DNA of 64,000 nt from Bdellovibrio sp. CG22_combo_CG10-13_8_21_14_all_39_27 (GTDB lineage Bacteria; Bdellovibrionota; Bacteriovoracia; Bacteriovoracales; Bacteriovoracaceae): positions 1-64,000 of the forward strand of contig PCTW01000084.1 of assembly GCA_002786715.1 (NCBI GenBank), in the 5' to 3' direction. The notes under the pieces were generated by a model. The model was given only the letters and a program-made list of their open reading frames with translations. It was not told the origin of the DNA and searched no databases. The position numbers and the translations under genes were made by a program. Below, piece after piece: positions 51,318 through 60,387 of this stretch (position 1 is its first letter; every line of letters begins with the position of its first letter).

Positions 51318-51632
51318 TTACTTGTCTAACTTTGAGCCACAAGCAACAGCAACTCTTATATTTTTTCCGTCTTTTTTCTCTATCTTTACTCTTGTAGCTT
51401 TTTTAGTCTTTGGACTAAGAACTGCTACGTTGCTGATATGGATAAAAGATTCTTTATCAATAATACCGCCAGCTGGGTTTTCTTGAGTCGGCTTTAAAGC
51501 CTTCTTTACAACGTTTACACCAGCAACAATAACTTTATTGTTCTTGTGATCAACTTTTACCAACTTTCCAGTCTTACCTTTGTCTTTACCAGCAAGAACT
51601 ACAACTTCATCATTTAATCTTAGCTTTTCCAT
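51318..51632 (-). CDS. rplX: 50S ribosomal protein uL24
   Basis: The 104-residue assembly-initiator protein has the KOW motif VVVLAGKDKGKTGKLVKV near 10, then VIVAGVNVVKKALKPTQENP near 35 and GGIIDKESFIHISNV. Length matches E. coli L24. Confidence 0.98.
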   Translation of the reverse strand: MEKLRLNDEVVVLAGKDKGKTGKLVKVDHKNNKVIVAGVNVVKKALKPTQENPAGGIIDKESFIHISNVAVLSPKTKKATRVKIEKKDGKNIRVAVACGSKLDK

Positions 51633-51644
51633 ATTGCCCTCTAA

Positions 51645-52013
51645 TTACAAAACTTCTGGAGCTAGTGAACAGATCTTACCAAAGTTTCTTGTTCTCAACT
51701 CACGAGCTACTGGTCCAAATATACGAGTACCGACAGGCTCATTGTTGTTGTTTAATATAACAACGGAGTTGTTATCAAACTTAATATAAGAACCATCTTC
51801 TCTTCTTAGTTCTTTGGCCGTTCTAACGATAACTGCTTTTTTAACTTCACCCTTCTTGATTTTTGAAGAGGCGATAGCCTGTTGAACAGCAACAACTATG
51901 ATGTCACCAATTCCAGCAGAAACGCGCTTTGAACCACCCAAAACTTTAATACACTTAACTTCTTTTGCACCTGAGTTGTCAGCAACTTCAAGTATCGTTT
52001 GCATTTGAATCAT
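51645..52013 (-). CDS. rplN: 50S ribosomal protein uL14
   Basis: The 122-residue protein begins [19 protein letters not shown] and contains [12 protein letters not shown], the [13 protein letters not shown] signature near 57, and [13 protein letters not shown] near 100. It forms an intersubunit bridge on the 50S. It follows rpsQ by 22 bases. Confidence 0.98.
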   Translation of the reverse strand: MIQMQTILEVADNSGAKEVKCIKVLGGSKRVSAGIGDIIVVAVQQAIASSKIKKGEVKKAVIVRTAKELRREDGSYIKFDNNSVVILNNNNEPVGTRIFGPVARELRTRNFGKICSLAPEVL

Positions 52014-52035
52014 GGCTTACTCCACCAACTATTTT

Positions 52036-52287
52036 TTAATTAACGCTCAACAATTCCCACTTCTTCATTTTTGAGTATGGGCGTGATTCTATTATCGTAA
52101 CCTTGTCACCAATTTTTGCCTTATTTGCCTCATCGTGAGCATGCAACTTTTTGCTGCTTGAAACAAACTTGCTATATGTTGGGTGCTTAAGTCTTCTTAC
52201 AACTTTCACAACAACAGTCTTGTCGTTTGCATCGCTTACTACGATTCCGTCTAAAGTTTTCTTAAATGTCTTACTGTTCTCACTCAT
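52036..52287 (-). CDS. rpsQ: 30S ribosomal protein uS17
   Basis: The 83-residue OB-fold protein has [20 protein letters not shown] near 11, the [19 protein letters not shown] block near 35, and [20 protein letters not shown] near 60. It binds helix 11 of 16S rRNA early in assembly. Confidence 0.98.
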   Translation of the reverse strand: MSENSKTFKKTLDGIVVSDANDKTVVVKVVRRLKHPTYSKFVSSSKKLHAHDEANKAKIGDKVTIIESRPYSKMKKWELLSVN

Positions 52288-52305
52288 CTCTTATTCCTTG
52301 CTCAA

Positions 52306-52500
52306 TTACTTTGAACTAGCAGCTGTTAATAGTCTGGCAATATTCTTCTTAAGAGTTTTAATCTTATGAGGTTTTTCTAATCCACTTGTTGCTTTTTGCA
52401 TTTTCATATTAAAAAGCTCTCTCTTAAGTGAATCAACTTTACCGTCGATTGCTTTCTTATCTAACTTCACTACATCTTTATATTCTAGAACTTCAGCCAT
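52306..52500 (-). CDS. rpmC: 50S ribosomal protein uL29
   Basis: The 64-residue two-helix protein has the family signature DSLKRELFNMKMQKATSGLE-like centre and KIKTLKKNIARLLT near the end. It sits at the polypeptide exit and helps bind trigger factor and SRP. It is 27 bases after rplP. Confidence 0.97.
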   Translation of the reverse strand: MAEVLEYKDVVKLDKKAIDGKVDSLKRELFNMKMQKATSGLEKPHKIKTLKKNIARLLTAASSK

Positions 52501-52527
52501 AACTGCCTCTTCCTACTTTTATTATAT

Positions 52528-52950
52528 TTACGCTTGAGCCAAGCTCTCTTTACTTACAATTTTCGCTTTGATCGGAAGCTTATAAAGCGCAAGCTTTAGA
52601 GCTTCTTTACACAAGTTAGCGTCAGGATGTTGAATTTCAAATAAAACTCTTCCTGGCTTAACTACAGCTACCCAATGCTCTGGAGATCCCTTTCCGGCAC
52701 CCATACGAACTTCAGCTGGCTTACGTGTAAGAGTCTTATCAGGGAATACCTTGATCCAGACGTTTCCACCACGCTTGAGATGTCTTGTCATCGCAATACG
52801 TGCAGCTTCAATTTGGCGGTTGGTTATATAACCACAACCTGTGGCTTGTATAGCCATATCACCGTGTACGATAGTATTTCCACGGTACGCCTTCCCCTTC
52901 ATTCTTCCTTTCTGGGGCTTTCTCCACTTTACTCTTTTAGGACTTAGCAT
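52528..52950 (-). CDS. rplP: 50S ribosomal protein uL16
   Basis: The 140 residues begin [19 protein letters not shown]. They contain [20 protein letters not shown] near 42, [20 protein letters not shown] near 77 and the C-terminal [14 protein letters not shown]. It contacts the A-site tRNA on the 50S. The arginine of the G-S-P-E-H loop region is as in other bacteria. Confidence 0.98.
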   Translation of the reverse strand: MLSPKRVKWRKPQKGRMKGKAYRGNTIVHGDMAIQATGCGYITNRQIEAARIAMTRHLKRGGNVWIKVFPDKTLTRKPAEVRMGAGKGSPEHWVAVVKPGRVLFEIQHPDANLCKEALKLALYKLPIKAKIVSKESLAQA

Positions 52951-52977
52951 TGTTAACCTCTGCTTTCACAATTAAAC

Positions 52978-53604
52978 TTATTTGTAAATTTCACCTTTAT
53001 AAACCCATACTTTCACGCCAATAAGACCATAAGTCGTTAAGGCTTCAGCAGTATTGTAATCAATGTCTGCTCTGAGGGTATGTAGAGGCACTTTTCTTTC
53101 AGAATAACCTTCTGTTCTTGCCATATCTGCTCCACCTAAACGGCCAGCAGTTTTAACACGAATACCTTTAACTCCAGCTCTGAATGCAGATTGAATCACT
53201 TTCTTCATAGCTCTTCTGAAAGCAACACGCTTTTCAAGTTGTTGAGCAATGCTTTCTGCAATTAATTTAGCATCTGAGTCTGGTCTCTTTACTTCAGCAA
53301 TATTGAAAATCAAAGTACCCTGAGTAAGTTTTTTCAGGTCGTTTCTGATTTTTTCAATTCCAGTACCTTTTTTACCAATGGCAACACCAGGCTTCGCAGT
53401 ATTAACCGTTACTTTTACCTGATCAGAGGTTCTAGAGATTTCAACGCTAGCTACGGCCGCGTTCTTCATATTCTTCGCAATATACTCACGAATTTTTAAA
53501 TCTTCGTGGAGGAGTTCAGAATAATTATTCTTTGCATACCAGTTGGAATGCCATCCTCTGATATAACCTAGTCTAAAACCATAAGGGTGTACTTTTTGTC
53601 CCAT
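52978..53604 (-). CDS. rpsC: 30S ribosomal protein uS3
   Basis: The 208-residue protein has [20 protein letters not shown] at the start and the KH domain loop [17 protein letters not shown] near 75. The C-terminal block is [21 protein letters not shown], then [19 protein letters not shown]. It lines the mRNA entry channel. It follows rplV by 10 bases. Confidence 0.98.
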   Translation of the reverse strand: MGQKVHPYGFRLGYIRGWHSNWYAKNNYSELLHEDLKIREYIAKNMKNAAVASVEISRTSDQVKVTVNTAKPGVAIGKKGTGIEKIRNDLKKLTQGTLIFNIAEVKRPDSDAKLIAESIAQQLEKRVAFRRAMKKVIQSAFRAGVKGIRVKTAGRLGGADMARTEGYSERKVPLHTLRADIDYNTAEALTTYGLIGVKVWVYKGEIYK

Positions 53605-53614
53605 TATTTCCTTC

Positions 53615-53950
53615 CTATGCTTCTTTTAACTCTACAGTTACTTTTGATGTTCTCTTACGGATTCTAAATGCTCGCCCTTGTGCACGAGGCATGATTCTTT
53701 TCAGAGTGACACCTTCGCCTGCATAAATTGTTCCGATAACCAAGTTATCGAGATCATATTTTTCAGATTCAGCGGCAATCGCTAATCCACTATTAATAAG
53801 TTTTGTAAGAACGAGTGCAATTTCTCTCTTTTCACAAAAACGAAGGATCTTAAGTGCATCACTCGCTTTTTTGTTTCTGATTAGGTTGCAAACCGCTCTA
53901 ACTTTATTAGGTGCTACCCCAATGCTGTTGTTTTTAACTGATATAGCCAT
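53615..53950 (-). CDS. rplV: 50S ribosomal protein uL22
   Basis: The 111 residues contain [20 protein letters not shown] near 9, the [20 protein letters not shown] loop near 75 that reaches into the exit tunnel, and [14 protein letters not shown] at the end. No change is obvious in the beta-hairpin. Confidence 0.98.
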   Translation of the reverse strand: MAISVKNNSIGVAPNKVRAVCNLIRNKKASDALKILRFCEKREIALVLTKLINSGLAIAAESEKYDLDNLVIGTIYAGEGVTLKRIMPRAQGRAFRIRKRTSKVTVELKEA

Positions 53951-53973
53951 AACAATAACTCCTCAACTAACCC

Positions 53974-54252
53974 TTACTTCTTCTTATCACCAGAGTGGCC
54001 ATTGAAAGTTCTTGTTAAAGAGAACTCCCCAAGCTTGTGTCCAATCATATTGTCAGTTACATAAACTGGGATGAATTTCTTCCCGTTATGAACCGCAAAG
54101 GTAAGACCAATGAACTCTGGAACGATTGTTGATCGTCTAGACCAAGTCTTAATCACTTTGTTGCCTTTCTTATTATCATCACCTTGAGCTGCCATAACCT
54201 TTTTCATGAGGCTAAAGTCAACATAAGGTCCTTTTTTTAATGAACGAGACAT
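53974..54252 (-). CDS. rpsS: 30S ribosomal protein uS19
   Basis: The 92-residue protein opens [19 protein letters not shown] and has the signature [19 protein letters not shown] near 65 with [13 protein letters not shown] at the end. The ATG at 54252 lies 9 bases after GGAG; an ATG two codons earlier would be only 3 bases away, and 92 is the family length. Confidence 0.98.
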   Translation of the reverse strand: MSRSLKKGPYVDFSLMKKVMAAQGDDNKKGNKVIKTWSRRSTIVPEFIGLTFAVHNGKKFIPVYVTDNMIGHKLGEFSLTRTFNGHSGDKKK

Positions 54253-54271
54253 AATCATTTACTCCGTCTAA

Positions 54272-55096
54272 TTACTTTCTTCTCTTAACGATAAACTTGT
54301 TAGTTCTCTTATTCTTTCTTGTCTTAAATCCGCGAGTTGGTTGACCCCATGGCGTACATGGATGACGTCCACCTGAAGTACGACCTTCACCACCACCCAT
54401 TGGGTGATCGATTGGGTTCATAGCAACACCACGAACTGTAGGACGAATACCTAACTTTCTTGTACGACCAGCTTTACCAAGATTAGTTTTCTCGTGATCG
54501 AGATTTCCAACTTGGCCAATCGTTGCTCTACAATTTTCTTTAACCTTTCTCAACTCACCAGATGGAAGTCTTAAAAGAATTTCTTTTCCTTCTTTCGCCA
54601 TAACTTGAACAAAAGATCCAGCTGAACGAGCCATTTGGCCACCAGCACCTGGGTGAAGTTCAACATTGTGAACTAAAGTACCCACTGGAATATCTTTTAA
54701 TAATTTCGAGTTACCAACTTTAATATCGGCTTGCGCTGAAGATACGATCACGTCACCAACACTCAAGCCCACTGGTGCAAGAATGAAAGTCTTTACGCCG
54801 TCGGCGTAATTTAATAGAGCAAGATTACATGTTCTATTTGGATCATAACAAATTGCTGCAACAGTCGCTGGAACTTCTTCCTTGTTGCGTTTGAAATCAA
54901 CAATTCTATATCTTCTCTTTACACCACCGCCCTTATGACGTGTTGTAATTCGACCATGGTTATTTCTCCCAGCAGTTGAACTCTTATGAGCCAAAAGCGA
55001 CTTTGGGATCTCGACATTTTTTGTCAATTCAGCACTAGAAAGCGTCTGTGCTTGTCTTAGTGTTGGTGTCGTTGGTTTAAATTTTTTAACTGCCAT
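54272..55096 (-). CDS. rplB: 50S ribosomal protein uL2
   Basis: The 274-residue protein is needed for peptidyl transfer and subunit joining. It shows [20 protein letters not shown] near 43, [20 protein letters not shown] near 150 and the C-terminal [20 protein letters not shown] with the conserved histidine. Length matches the family. Confidence 0.98.
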   Translation of the reverse strand: MAVKKFKPTTPTLRQAQTLSSAELTKNVEIPKSLLAHKSSTAGRNNHGRITTRHKGGGVKRRYRIVDFKRNKEEVPATVAAICYDPNRTCNLALLNYADGVKTFILAPVGLSVGDVIVSSAQADIKVGNSKLLKDIPVGTLVHNVELHPGAGGQMARSAGSFVQVMAKEGKEILLRLPSGELRKVKENCRATIGQVGNLDHEKTNLGKAGRTRKLGIRPTVRGVAMNPIDHPMGGGEGRTSGGRHPCTPWGQPTRGFKTRKNKRTNKFIVKRRK

Positions 55097-55115
55097 CTCA
55101 CAATCCTTTTTCTAC

Positions 55116-55406
55116 TTAAACGCCTTTGAAGAACTCTATCTTCTGGCCCTCAGCTAACTGTACGAATGCTTTTTTAGTTTTAGAAGTCTTCTTTGTATGA
55201 GCTCCAAAACGCTTCATTCTTCCAGGAGTTATGCTTGTCTTAACATTCAATACTTTCACTGCATAAAGCTTCTCAACTGCTTCTTTGATTTGGTTCTTGT
55301 TAGAACTCAAAGCAACAACAAATCCGAAACGATTATTAGTTTCTGATTCAAGTGAAGACTTTTCAGTGATCAAAGGTTTTACTAAAATATCAACTAACTT
55401 TGTCAT
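55116..55406 (-). CDS. rplW: 50S ribosomal protein uL23
   Basis: The 96-residue exit-tunnel protein reads LVKPLITEKSS-like at the start (here ILVKPLITEKSSLESE), then the NKNQIKEAVEKLYAVKVLNV block and the GRMKRFGAHTKKTSKTKKAF loop. It is the docking site for trigger factor and SRP. It is 2 bases downstream of rplD. Confidence 0.98.
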   Translation of the reverse strand: MTKLVDILVKPLITEKSSLESETNNRFGFVVALSSNKNQIKEAVEKLYAVKVLNVKTSITPGRMKRFGAHTKKTSKTKKAFVQLAEGQKIEFFKGV

Positions 55407-55408
55407 GA

Positions 55409-56026
55409 TTACACCAACCTTTGGAGAAGCTTTTCTAGAGCTTCCTTCTCAATAACGAGGTTTTCAAATTTTACTGCTTCGTAAACGCTGAAGCCACTAA
55501 CTGGAGTTGCTTTTGCATTCTTGATATTTCTTACTGCTTTTAACGCCGCAGAATCATCACTTGCTGTAACTACAAGAGCTGGCAAGAGAGACTTACTGTT
55601 AAGAGTCTTAAAGATATCTTTTGTCTTACCTGTTGATTCAACAGTTTCAACAACAGTGAGTTTTCCAGCTTGCAACTTATCAGCAATTACTGATTGGATC
55701 GCAAGATTGGCAACTTTCTTATTAACTTTTTGCTCGTAACTTCTTGGTTGAGGACCGAAAGCAGTACCACCACCAACAAAGAGAGGTGAACGTGAAGAAC
55801 CTTGTCTTGCACGGCCTGTACCTTTTTGCTTATAAGGCTTCATACCACCGCCACTTACAAAGCCTTTCGTCTTTGTGCATGCGTTCCCTTGTCTTCTTGA
55901 AGCCAAAAGAGCTTTAACAACTTGGTGAACAACTGGAACATTGATAACGTCTGCAGAAAGATCTACTTCAGTATTTAACTTCCCAGAAGATTCGAATTTT
56001 TTATTTAATACATTTATTTCAGCCAT
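55409..56026 (-). CDS. rplD: 50S ribosomal protein uL4
   Basis: The 205-residue protein has the rRNA-inserting loop near 70-90 with YKQKGTGRARQGSSRSPLFV and GGGTAFGPQPRSYEQKVNKK. In E. coli it also represses the S10 operon at its leader. The ATG at 56026 lies 8 bases after AAGGA and is preferred over a TTG two codons before. The basic loop is intact. Confidence 0.98.
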   Translation of the reverse strand: MAEINVLNKKFESSGKLNTEVDLSADVINVPVVHQVVKALLASRRQGNACTKTKGFVSGGGMKPYKQKGTGRARQGSSRSPLFVGGGTAFGPQPRSYEQKVNKKVANLAIQSVIADKLQAGKLTVVETVESTGKTKDIFKTLNSKSLLPALVVTASDDSAALKAVRNIKNAKATPVSGFSVYEAVKFENLVIEKEALEKLLQRLV

Positions 56027-56037
56027 GACCAAAATCC

Positions 56038-56685
56038 TTATTTCTTAATAGACTTGCTAATTTTTACGAAACCATTTTTAGCTCCAGGAACTGATCCTCT
56101 CACTAGCAAGTAACCCTTTTCTTCATTTACTTCGACAACTTTCAAATTTTGAACCGTCACCTTTGCAGCACCCATATGTCCTGGCATTTTCTTGCCTTTG
56201 AATACGCGGGCTGGAGTTGCTCTATTACCAATTGCACCTGGTCTTCTATGAAACATAGAACCGTGAGCAGCTGGACCACCTTTGAAGTTATATTTCTTCA
56301 TAACCCCTTGCATGCCTTTACCTTTTGATGTTGAACAAACATCAATTGAAGTTTCAGCTACAAATGGCTCGAGTGATAATTGTTTGCCTAGATATTCTGA
56401 AGTGACGCCTTCAGTTCTAATTTCAGCAAAGCGAGTAAGGTTTGCAGCAGTCTTTGACTTTGCAAGGTGACCTTTTGTTGCTTTGTTTACTAATGATTCT
56501 CTTTTTTCGCCATATCCAATTTGATAGGCTTCATAACCATCAGTTTCTTTTGTTTTGACTTGTGTTACAAAATTAGGAATCAACTTAATGACTGTAACTG
56601 TAACATGATTGCCTTCAGCATCGAAAATTCTGGTCATACCAGCTTTCACACCAAAGAATTGAGGTAGCGCGACTTTTTCAGACAT
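56038..56685 (-). CDS. rplC: 50S ribosomal protein uL3
   Basis: The 215-residue protein has FFGVKAGMTRIFDAEGNHV near 9, GKGMQGVMKKYNFKGGPAAH near 120 and the glutamine-methylation-site region FHRRPGAIGNRATPARVFKG near 143. GGAGG lies 4 bases upstream of the ATG. Two stem-loops lie between rpsJ and this gene. Confidence 0.98.
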   Translation of the reverse strand: MSEKVALPQFFGVKAGMTRIFDAEGNHVTVTVIKLIPNFVTQVKTKETDGYEAYQIGYGEKRESLVNKATKGHLAKSKTAANLTRFAEIRTEGVTSEYLGKQLSLEPFVAETSIDVCSTSKGKGMQGVMKKYNFKGGPAAHGSMFHRRPGAIGNRATPARVFKGKKMPGHMGAAKVTVQNLKVVEVNEEKGYLLVRGSVPGAKNGFVKISKSIKK

Positions 56686-56698
56686 TGGTCCTCCACAG

Positions 56699-56763
56699 CA
56701 TCACCCTGACATCAGGGATGCATTCATGGTTAATATTAAAAAAAAACCATCTTTAAACGATGG
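56699..56763 (-). terminator. Attenuator-like pair of stem-loops between rpsJ and rplC
   Basis: On the minus strand, just after the rpsJ stop, CCATC / GATGG (56763-56747) with a 7-base loop is followed by nine T (56746-56738). A second stem-loop with CCCTG / CAGGG and flanking CATC / GATG (56720-56699) comes next, before the rplC ribosome site. The first stem is short but its T-tract is strong. The pair could attenuate the S10 operon within the gene run instead of ahead of rpsJ. Confidence 0.6.
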
Positions 56764-56772
56764 GCATATATA

Positions 56773-57081
56773 CTAGTACTTAATTTCTACGTCAACACCT
56801 GCAGATAGGTCTAACTTCATTAGGCTATCAACGGTTTGTTGCGTAGGATCGACGATGTCGATCAATCTTTTGTGCGTTCTCATCTCGAATTGCTCACGAG
56901 ATTTCTTATCAATGTGTGGTGAGCGCAAAACAGTAAATTTATTGATCTCCGTTGGCAATGGAATAGGACCTGCCACGCGAGCACCCGTTTCTTTTGCTGT
57001 TTGAACAATCTCGTTCACACTCTTGTCGAGCAATCTGTAGTCATATGCTCTTAACTTAATTCTCAGTCTCGTCGCTTTCAT
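56773..57081 (-). CDS. rpsJ: 30S ribosomal protein uS10
   Basis: The 102-residue protein (NusE in antitermination complexes) has [20 protein letters not shown] at the start, [20 protein letters not shown] near 32 and the [20 protein letters not shown] block near 66. Length matches the family. It follows fusA after 124 bases that contain a likely promoter. Confidence 0.98.
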   Translation of the reverse strand: MKATRLRIKLRAYDYRLLDKSVNEIVQTAKETGARVAGPIPLPTEINKFTVLRSPHIDKKSREQFEMRTHKRLIDIVDPTQQTVDSLMKLDLSAGVDVEIKY

Positions 57082-57121
57082 CTATGCCTATTCCTTACTT
57101 TCACGATTTGATTGAAGGGCA

Positions 57122-57151
57122 GTTTTAATTAAATATGCGGCCCTTTGTCAA
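57122..57151 (-). promoter_or_regulatory. Candidate promoter of the S10 operon (rpsJ onward)
   Basis: On the minus strand a perfect TTGACA (57151-57146) is followed after 18 bases by TAAAAC (57127-57122, two mismatches). Transcription would start about 35 bases before the rpsJ ATG. A short AT-rich inverted repeat TTTCTAAAA / TTTTAGAAA (57156-57177) lies just upstream and may be an operator or part of the fusA 3' end. Confidence 0.5.
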
Positions 57152-57205
57152 CTTCTTTCTAAAACTAATTTTAGAAATGTTAATAAACTTTTTAAACTAT
57201 TGTAA

Positions 57206-59290
57206 TTACTGAGTATAAATACCCTTTTTCTCAAGTACCGCTTTGGCCAAAGTTCGTTCCATGGCTTCGTATTTTTTGAAAGTCATTGTGAAATTCGCAC
57301 GGCCCTGCGTCTTTGATCGAATGTCGGTACTATAGCCGAACATTTCCGCTAAGGGAACTTCTGCTAAAATGATTTCTTTATTTTGTTTCATTCCCATATT
57401 TAACACTCTGCCTCGCTTCATATTAATGTCAGCAATGACTTCACCCGTAAAATCTGAAGGAGTGATGACCTCTAGCTCCATAATTGGTTCAAGGAGTGTC
57501 AGTCCACCTTTTCTGCAGGCCTCTACGAATGCTTGTGATGCGGCAATTGAGTATGCAACTTCATTAGCCTCAGTTTCTGAAAAAGGTGCCTTCAAGAGTG
57601 TCACTTTAATATTAATAAATGCGTAGCCTGCCAAGGCTCCACCTGGAGCAGTGTTGATAATACTTTTTTGAATGGCATTAATATATTCTTCTGGAAGATC
57701 TCGTTTTGTAACTTTTGATTCAAAAAGTATCCCGGCTTGGCAATCCACAGGTTCTACGTGGAGGGTACAAGAACCAAATTGCATTTTTCCACCTTGTTCG
57801 CGGTGAAATGTATTCTCTGCTGTGCCTTCAGCTGCAATACTTTCTCGATATGAAACTTGTGGCTTACCAACGTTAACACCGACATTAAATTCTCGAGAGA
57901 GTCTATCTGTTATAATTTCCAAATGGAGCTCGCCCATTCCATAGAGAAGAAGCTGTCCTGTTTCTTTATTAGAAGTATATTTAAAAGTTGGATCTTCGAC
58001 CGATAACTGTCTTAAAACTTCAGAGAGTTTTTTCTCATCTGCAGTTGTTTTAGGTTCTACTGCGATTGAAATAACGGCATCGGGAAATTCCATCAAGTCA
58101 AAAATGATTGGCTTGCCTTCGCTACAAAGAGTTTCGCCAGTTGTTGTATCTTTGAGACCCAAAACGGCGACAATATCACCCGCTTCAGCAACAGGTAATT
58201 CTGTTCTTTTATCTGCGTGCATTTGAAGGATTTTTGTCACTCTCTCTTTTTTCTTTTTGAGAGGATTATAAATAGTTTGTCCAACTTTCAACTCACCAGA
58301 ATATATTCTGACGAAAGTTAGTGTTCCTACAAAAGGGTCAGTCGCAATCTTAAAAGCAAGCGAACTGAACGGCTCTGAAACATCAGGTTGTCTCTCTTCA
58401 GGCTTGTCAAAATCTTTTACGTTATGACCTTTGATCGTTCCTCTATCGAGAGGTGATGGTAGGTAATCTATAACCGCATCGAGAAGCGGTTGAATGCCCT
58501 TATTTTTAAAAGCTGAGCCGCACATTACAGGAATGAATCCCTTATCGATTGTCGCTGTTCTAATGGCAGCCTTGATTCTCTCAATTGTAATTTCATTTCC
58601 AGATAAAAAATCCTCTGCAATTTGATCATCATAATCAGCAAGAGTTTCAATCAACTCTTCCTTTGCGATAGTGGCATCATCGTGAAGGTCAGGTCCAATT
58701 TCTTCCTCTACAACAGTTGCGCCAAGATCATCTTCTTTGAATAAGTAGGATTTCATTTTTACTAAGTCGATCATGCCTTTAAAAACATCTTCTGAACCGA
58801 TAGGAATTTGAATGGCAGCAGCTTTTTTGCCGAGCTTTTCTCTAATTTCAGAGAGGCAGTTATTGAAATCGGCACCCATGCGGTCCATTTTGTTAACAAA
58901 GGCGATTCTTGGAACATTATATTTATCAGCTTGTCCCCAAACTGTTTCTGATTGAGGCTCAACTCCAGAGACAGCGTCGAAAACGCCTATCGCCCCATCT
59001 AGAACACGTAACGAACGCTCCACTTCAATCGTAAAGTCCACGTGACCAGGAGTATCGATGATATTAATTTCTTTATTTTTCCAAAAACATTTTGTTGCTG
59101 CAGCGGTAATGGTAATTCCACGTTCTTGCTCTTGAACCATCCAGTCCATAGTGGCCGTTCCGTCGTGAACTTCACCAATCTTATGGCTTTTACCTGTATA
59201 AAAAAGAATGCGTTCTGTAGTTGTGGTCTTGCCGGCATCGATATGGGCCATAATTCCAATATTTCGAACGTCTGCTATTTTTTTTGCCAT
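57206..59290 (-). CDS. fusA: Translation elongation factor G
   Basis: The 694-residue GTPase drives translocation. Motifs are the P-loop [19 protein letters not shown], the switch I stretch [10 protein letters not shown] near 58, [20 protein letters not shown] near 82, NKMDRMG near 138, and domain IV with [15 protein letters not shown]. Length and domains are complete. It follows a hairpin that separates it from rpsG. Confidence 0.98.
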   Translation of the reverse strand: MAKKIADVRNIGIMAHIDAGKTTTTERILFYTGKSHKIGEVHDGTATMDWMVQEQERGITITAAATKCFWKNKEINIIDTPGHVDFTIEVERSLRVLDGAIGVFDAVSGVEPQSETVWGQADKYNVPRIAFVNKMDRMGADFNNCLSEIREKLGKKAAAIQIPIGSEDVFKGMIDLVKMKSYLFKEDDLGATVVEEEIGPDLHDDATIAKEELIETLADYDDQIAEDFLSGNEITIERIKAAIRTATIDKGFIPVMCGSAFKNKGIQPLLDAVIDYLPSPLDRGTIKGHNVKDFDKPEERQPDVSEPFSSLAFKIATDPFVGTLTFVRIYSGELKVGQTIYNPLKKKKERVTKILQMHADKRTELPVAEAGDIVAVLGLKDTTTGETLCSEGKPIIFDLMEFPDAVISIAVEPKTTADEKKLSEVLRQLSVEDPTFKYTSNKETGQLLLYGMGELHLEIITDRLSREFNVGVNVGKPQVSYRESIAAEGTAENTFHREQGGKMQFGSCTLHVEPVDCQAGILFESKVTKRDLPEEYINAIQKSIINTAPGGALAGYAFINIKVTLLKAPFSETEANEVAYSIAASQAFVEACRKGGLTLLEPIMELEVITPSDFTGEVIADINMKRGRVLNMGMKQNKEIILAEVPLAEMFGYSTDIRSKTQGRANFTMTFKKYEAMERTLAKAVLEKKGIYTQ

Positions 59291-59316
59291 GGAAAAAATC
59301 CCTTCATTACATCGCT

Positions 59317-59359
59317 AAAAACACAAAGGCTTCTTAAAGGAGTTAACTTTAAGAAGCCT
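59317..59359 (-). terminator. Hairpin with U-tract between rpsG and fusA
   Basis: AGGCTTCTTAAA (59327-59338) and TTTAAGAAGCCT (59348-59359) form a perfect 12-bp stem with a 9-base loop. Reading the minus strand, TTGTGTTTTTA follows (59326-59316). It looks like an intrinsic terminator or attenuator inside the str operon, 26 bases before the fusA start. Confidence 0.75.
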
Positions 59360-59386
59360 AAGTATATTAAAAAAAAATTTAAACTA

Positions 59387-59884
<498 letters not shown>

Positions 59885-59939
59885 TTACTCTCTGATGGTC
59901 ATCATAAAAACCAAAAGAGTGGTTAAAAAAATTGCTAAA

Positions 59940-60314
59940 TTATTTCTTAGGTCTCTTCGCTCCGTACTTAGAACGACTTTGGCGTCTCTTATCAACACCT
60001 GAAGCATCCAAAGCACCACGGACAGTGTGGTAACGAACACCAGGTAGGTCTTTAACACGACCACCACGGATCAATACGATCGAGTGTTCTTGAAGATTAT
60101 GTCCCTCTCCACCAATGTACGAAATGACTTCGAAACCACTAGTGAGTTTAACTTTACATACTTTTCTCAAAGCTGAGTTTGGTTTCTTTGGTGTTGTTGT
60201 ATAAACACGAGTACAAACCCCACGTCTTTGAGGACATGATTTAAGAGCTGGAGACTTAGTTCTTACAACTTTGTCTTCTCTTCCTTTTCTGATCAACTGG
60301 CTGATTGTTGGCAT
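59940..60314 (-). CDS. rpsL: 30S ribosomal protein uS12
   Basis: The 124-residue decoding-centre protein opens [16 protein letters not shown]. It has [20 protein letters not shown] near 42 and the [20 protein letters not shown] block near 70. The lysine of K-P-N-S is the sensitive form with respect to streptomycin. The ATG at 60314 lies 7 bases after AGGAG; an earlier in-frame start would add 19 residues not seen in the family. Confidence 0.98.
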   Translation of the reverse strand: MPTISQLIRKGREDKVVRTKSPALKSCPQRRGVCTRVYTTTPKKPNSALRKVCKVKLTSGFEVISYIGGEGHNLQEHSIVLIRGGRVKDLPGVRYHTVRGALDASGVDKRRQSRSKYGAKRPKK

Positions 60315-60340
60315 CCTACTGCTCCTTAATACATCTGCAG

Positions 60341-60379
60341 AAAAACTAGCTAGTCGATGTACCATGATCAACTAGCTAG
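60341..60379 (-). terminator. Terminator-like hairpin between rpoC and rpsL
   Basis: On the minus strand CTAGCTAGT (60379-60371) and ACTAGCTAG (60354-60346) form a 9-bp stem with a 16-base loop, followed by five T (60345-60341). The half ACTAGCTAGT is itself a perfect palindrome, so other foldings are possible. It begins 8 bases after the rpoC stop. Confidence 0.65.
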
Positions 60380-60387
60380 CACAAGTG

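Noticed and set aside
60315-60371. 19-residue N-terminal extension of uS12
   Set aside because: The frame is open, but it crosses the rpoC-rpsL hairpin, and the ATG at 60314 has a good AGGAG site and gives the family length.
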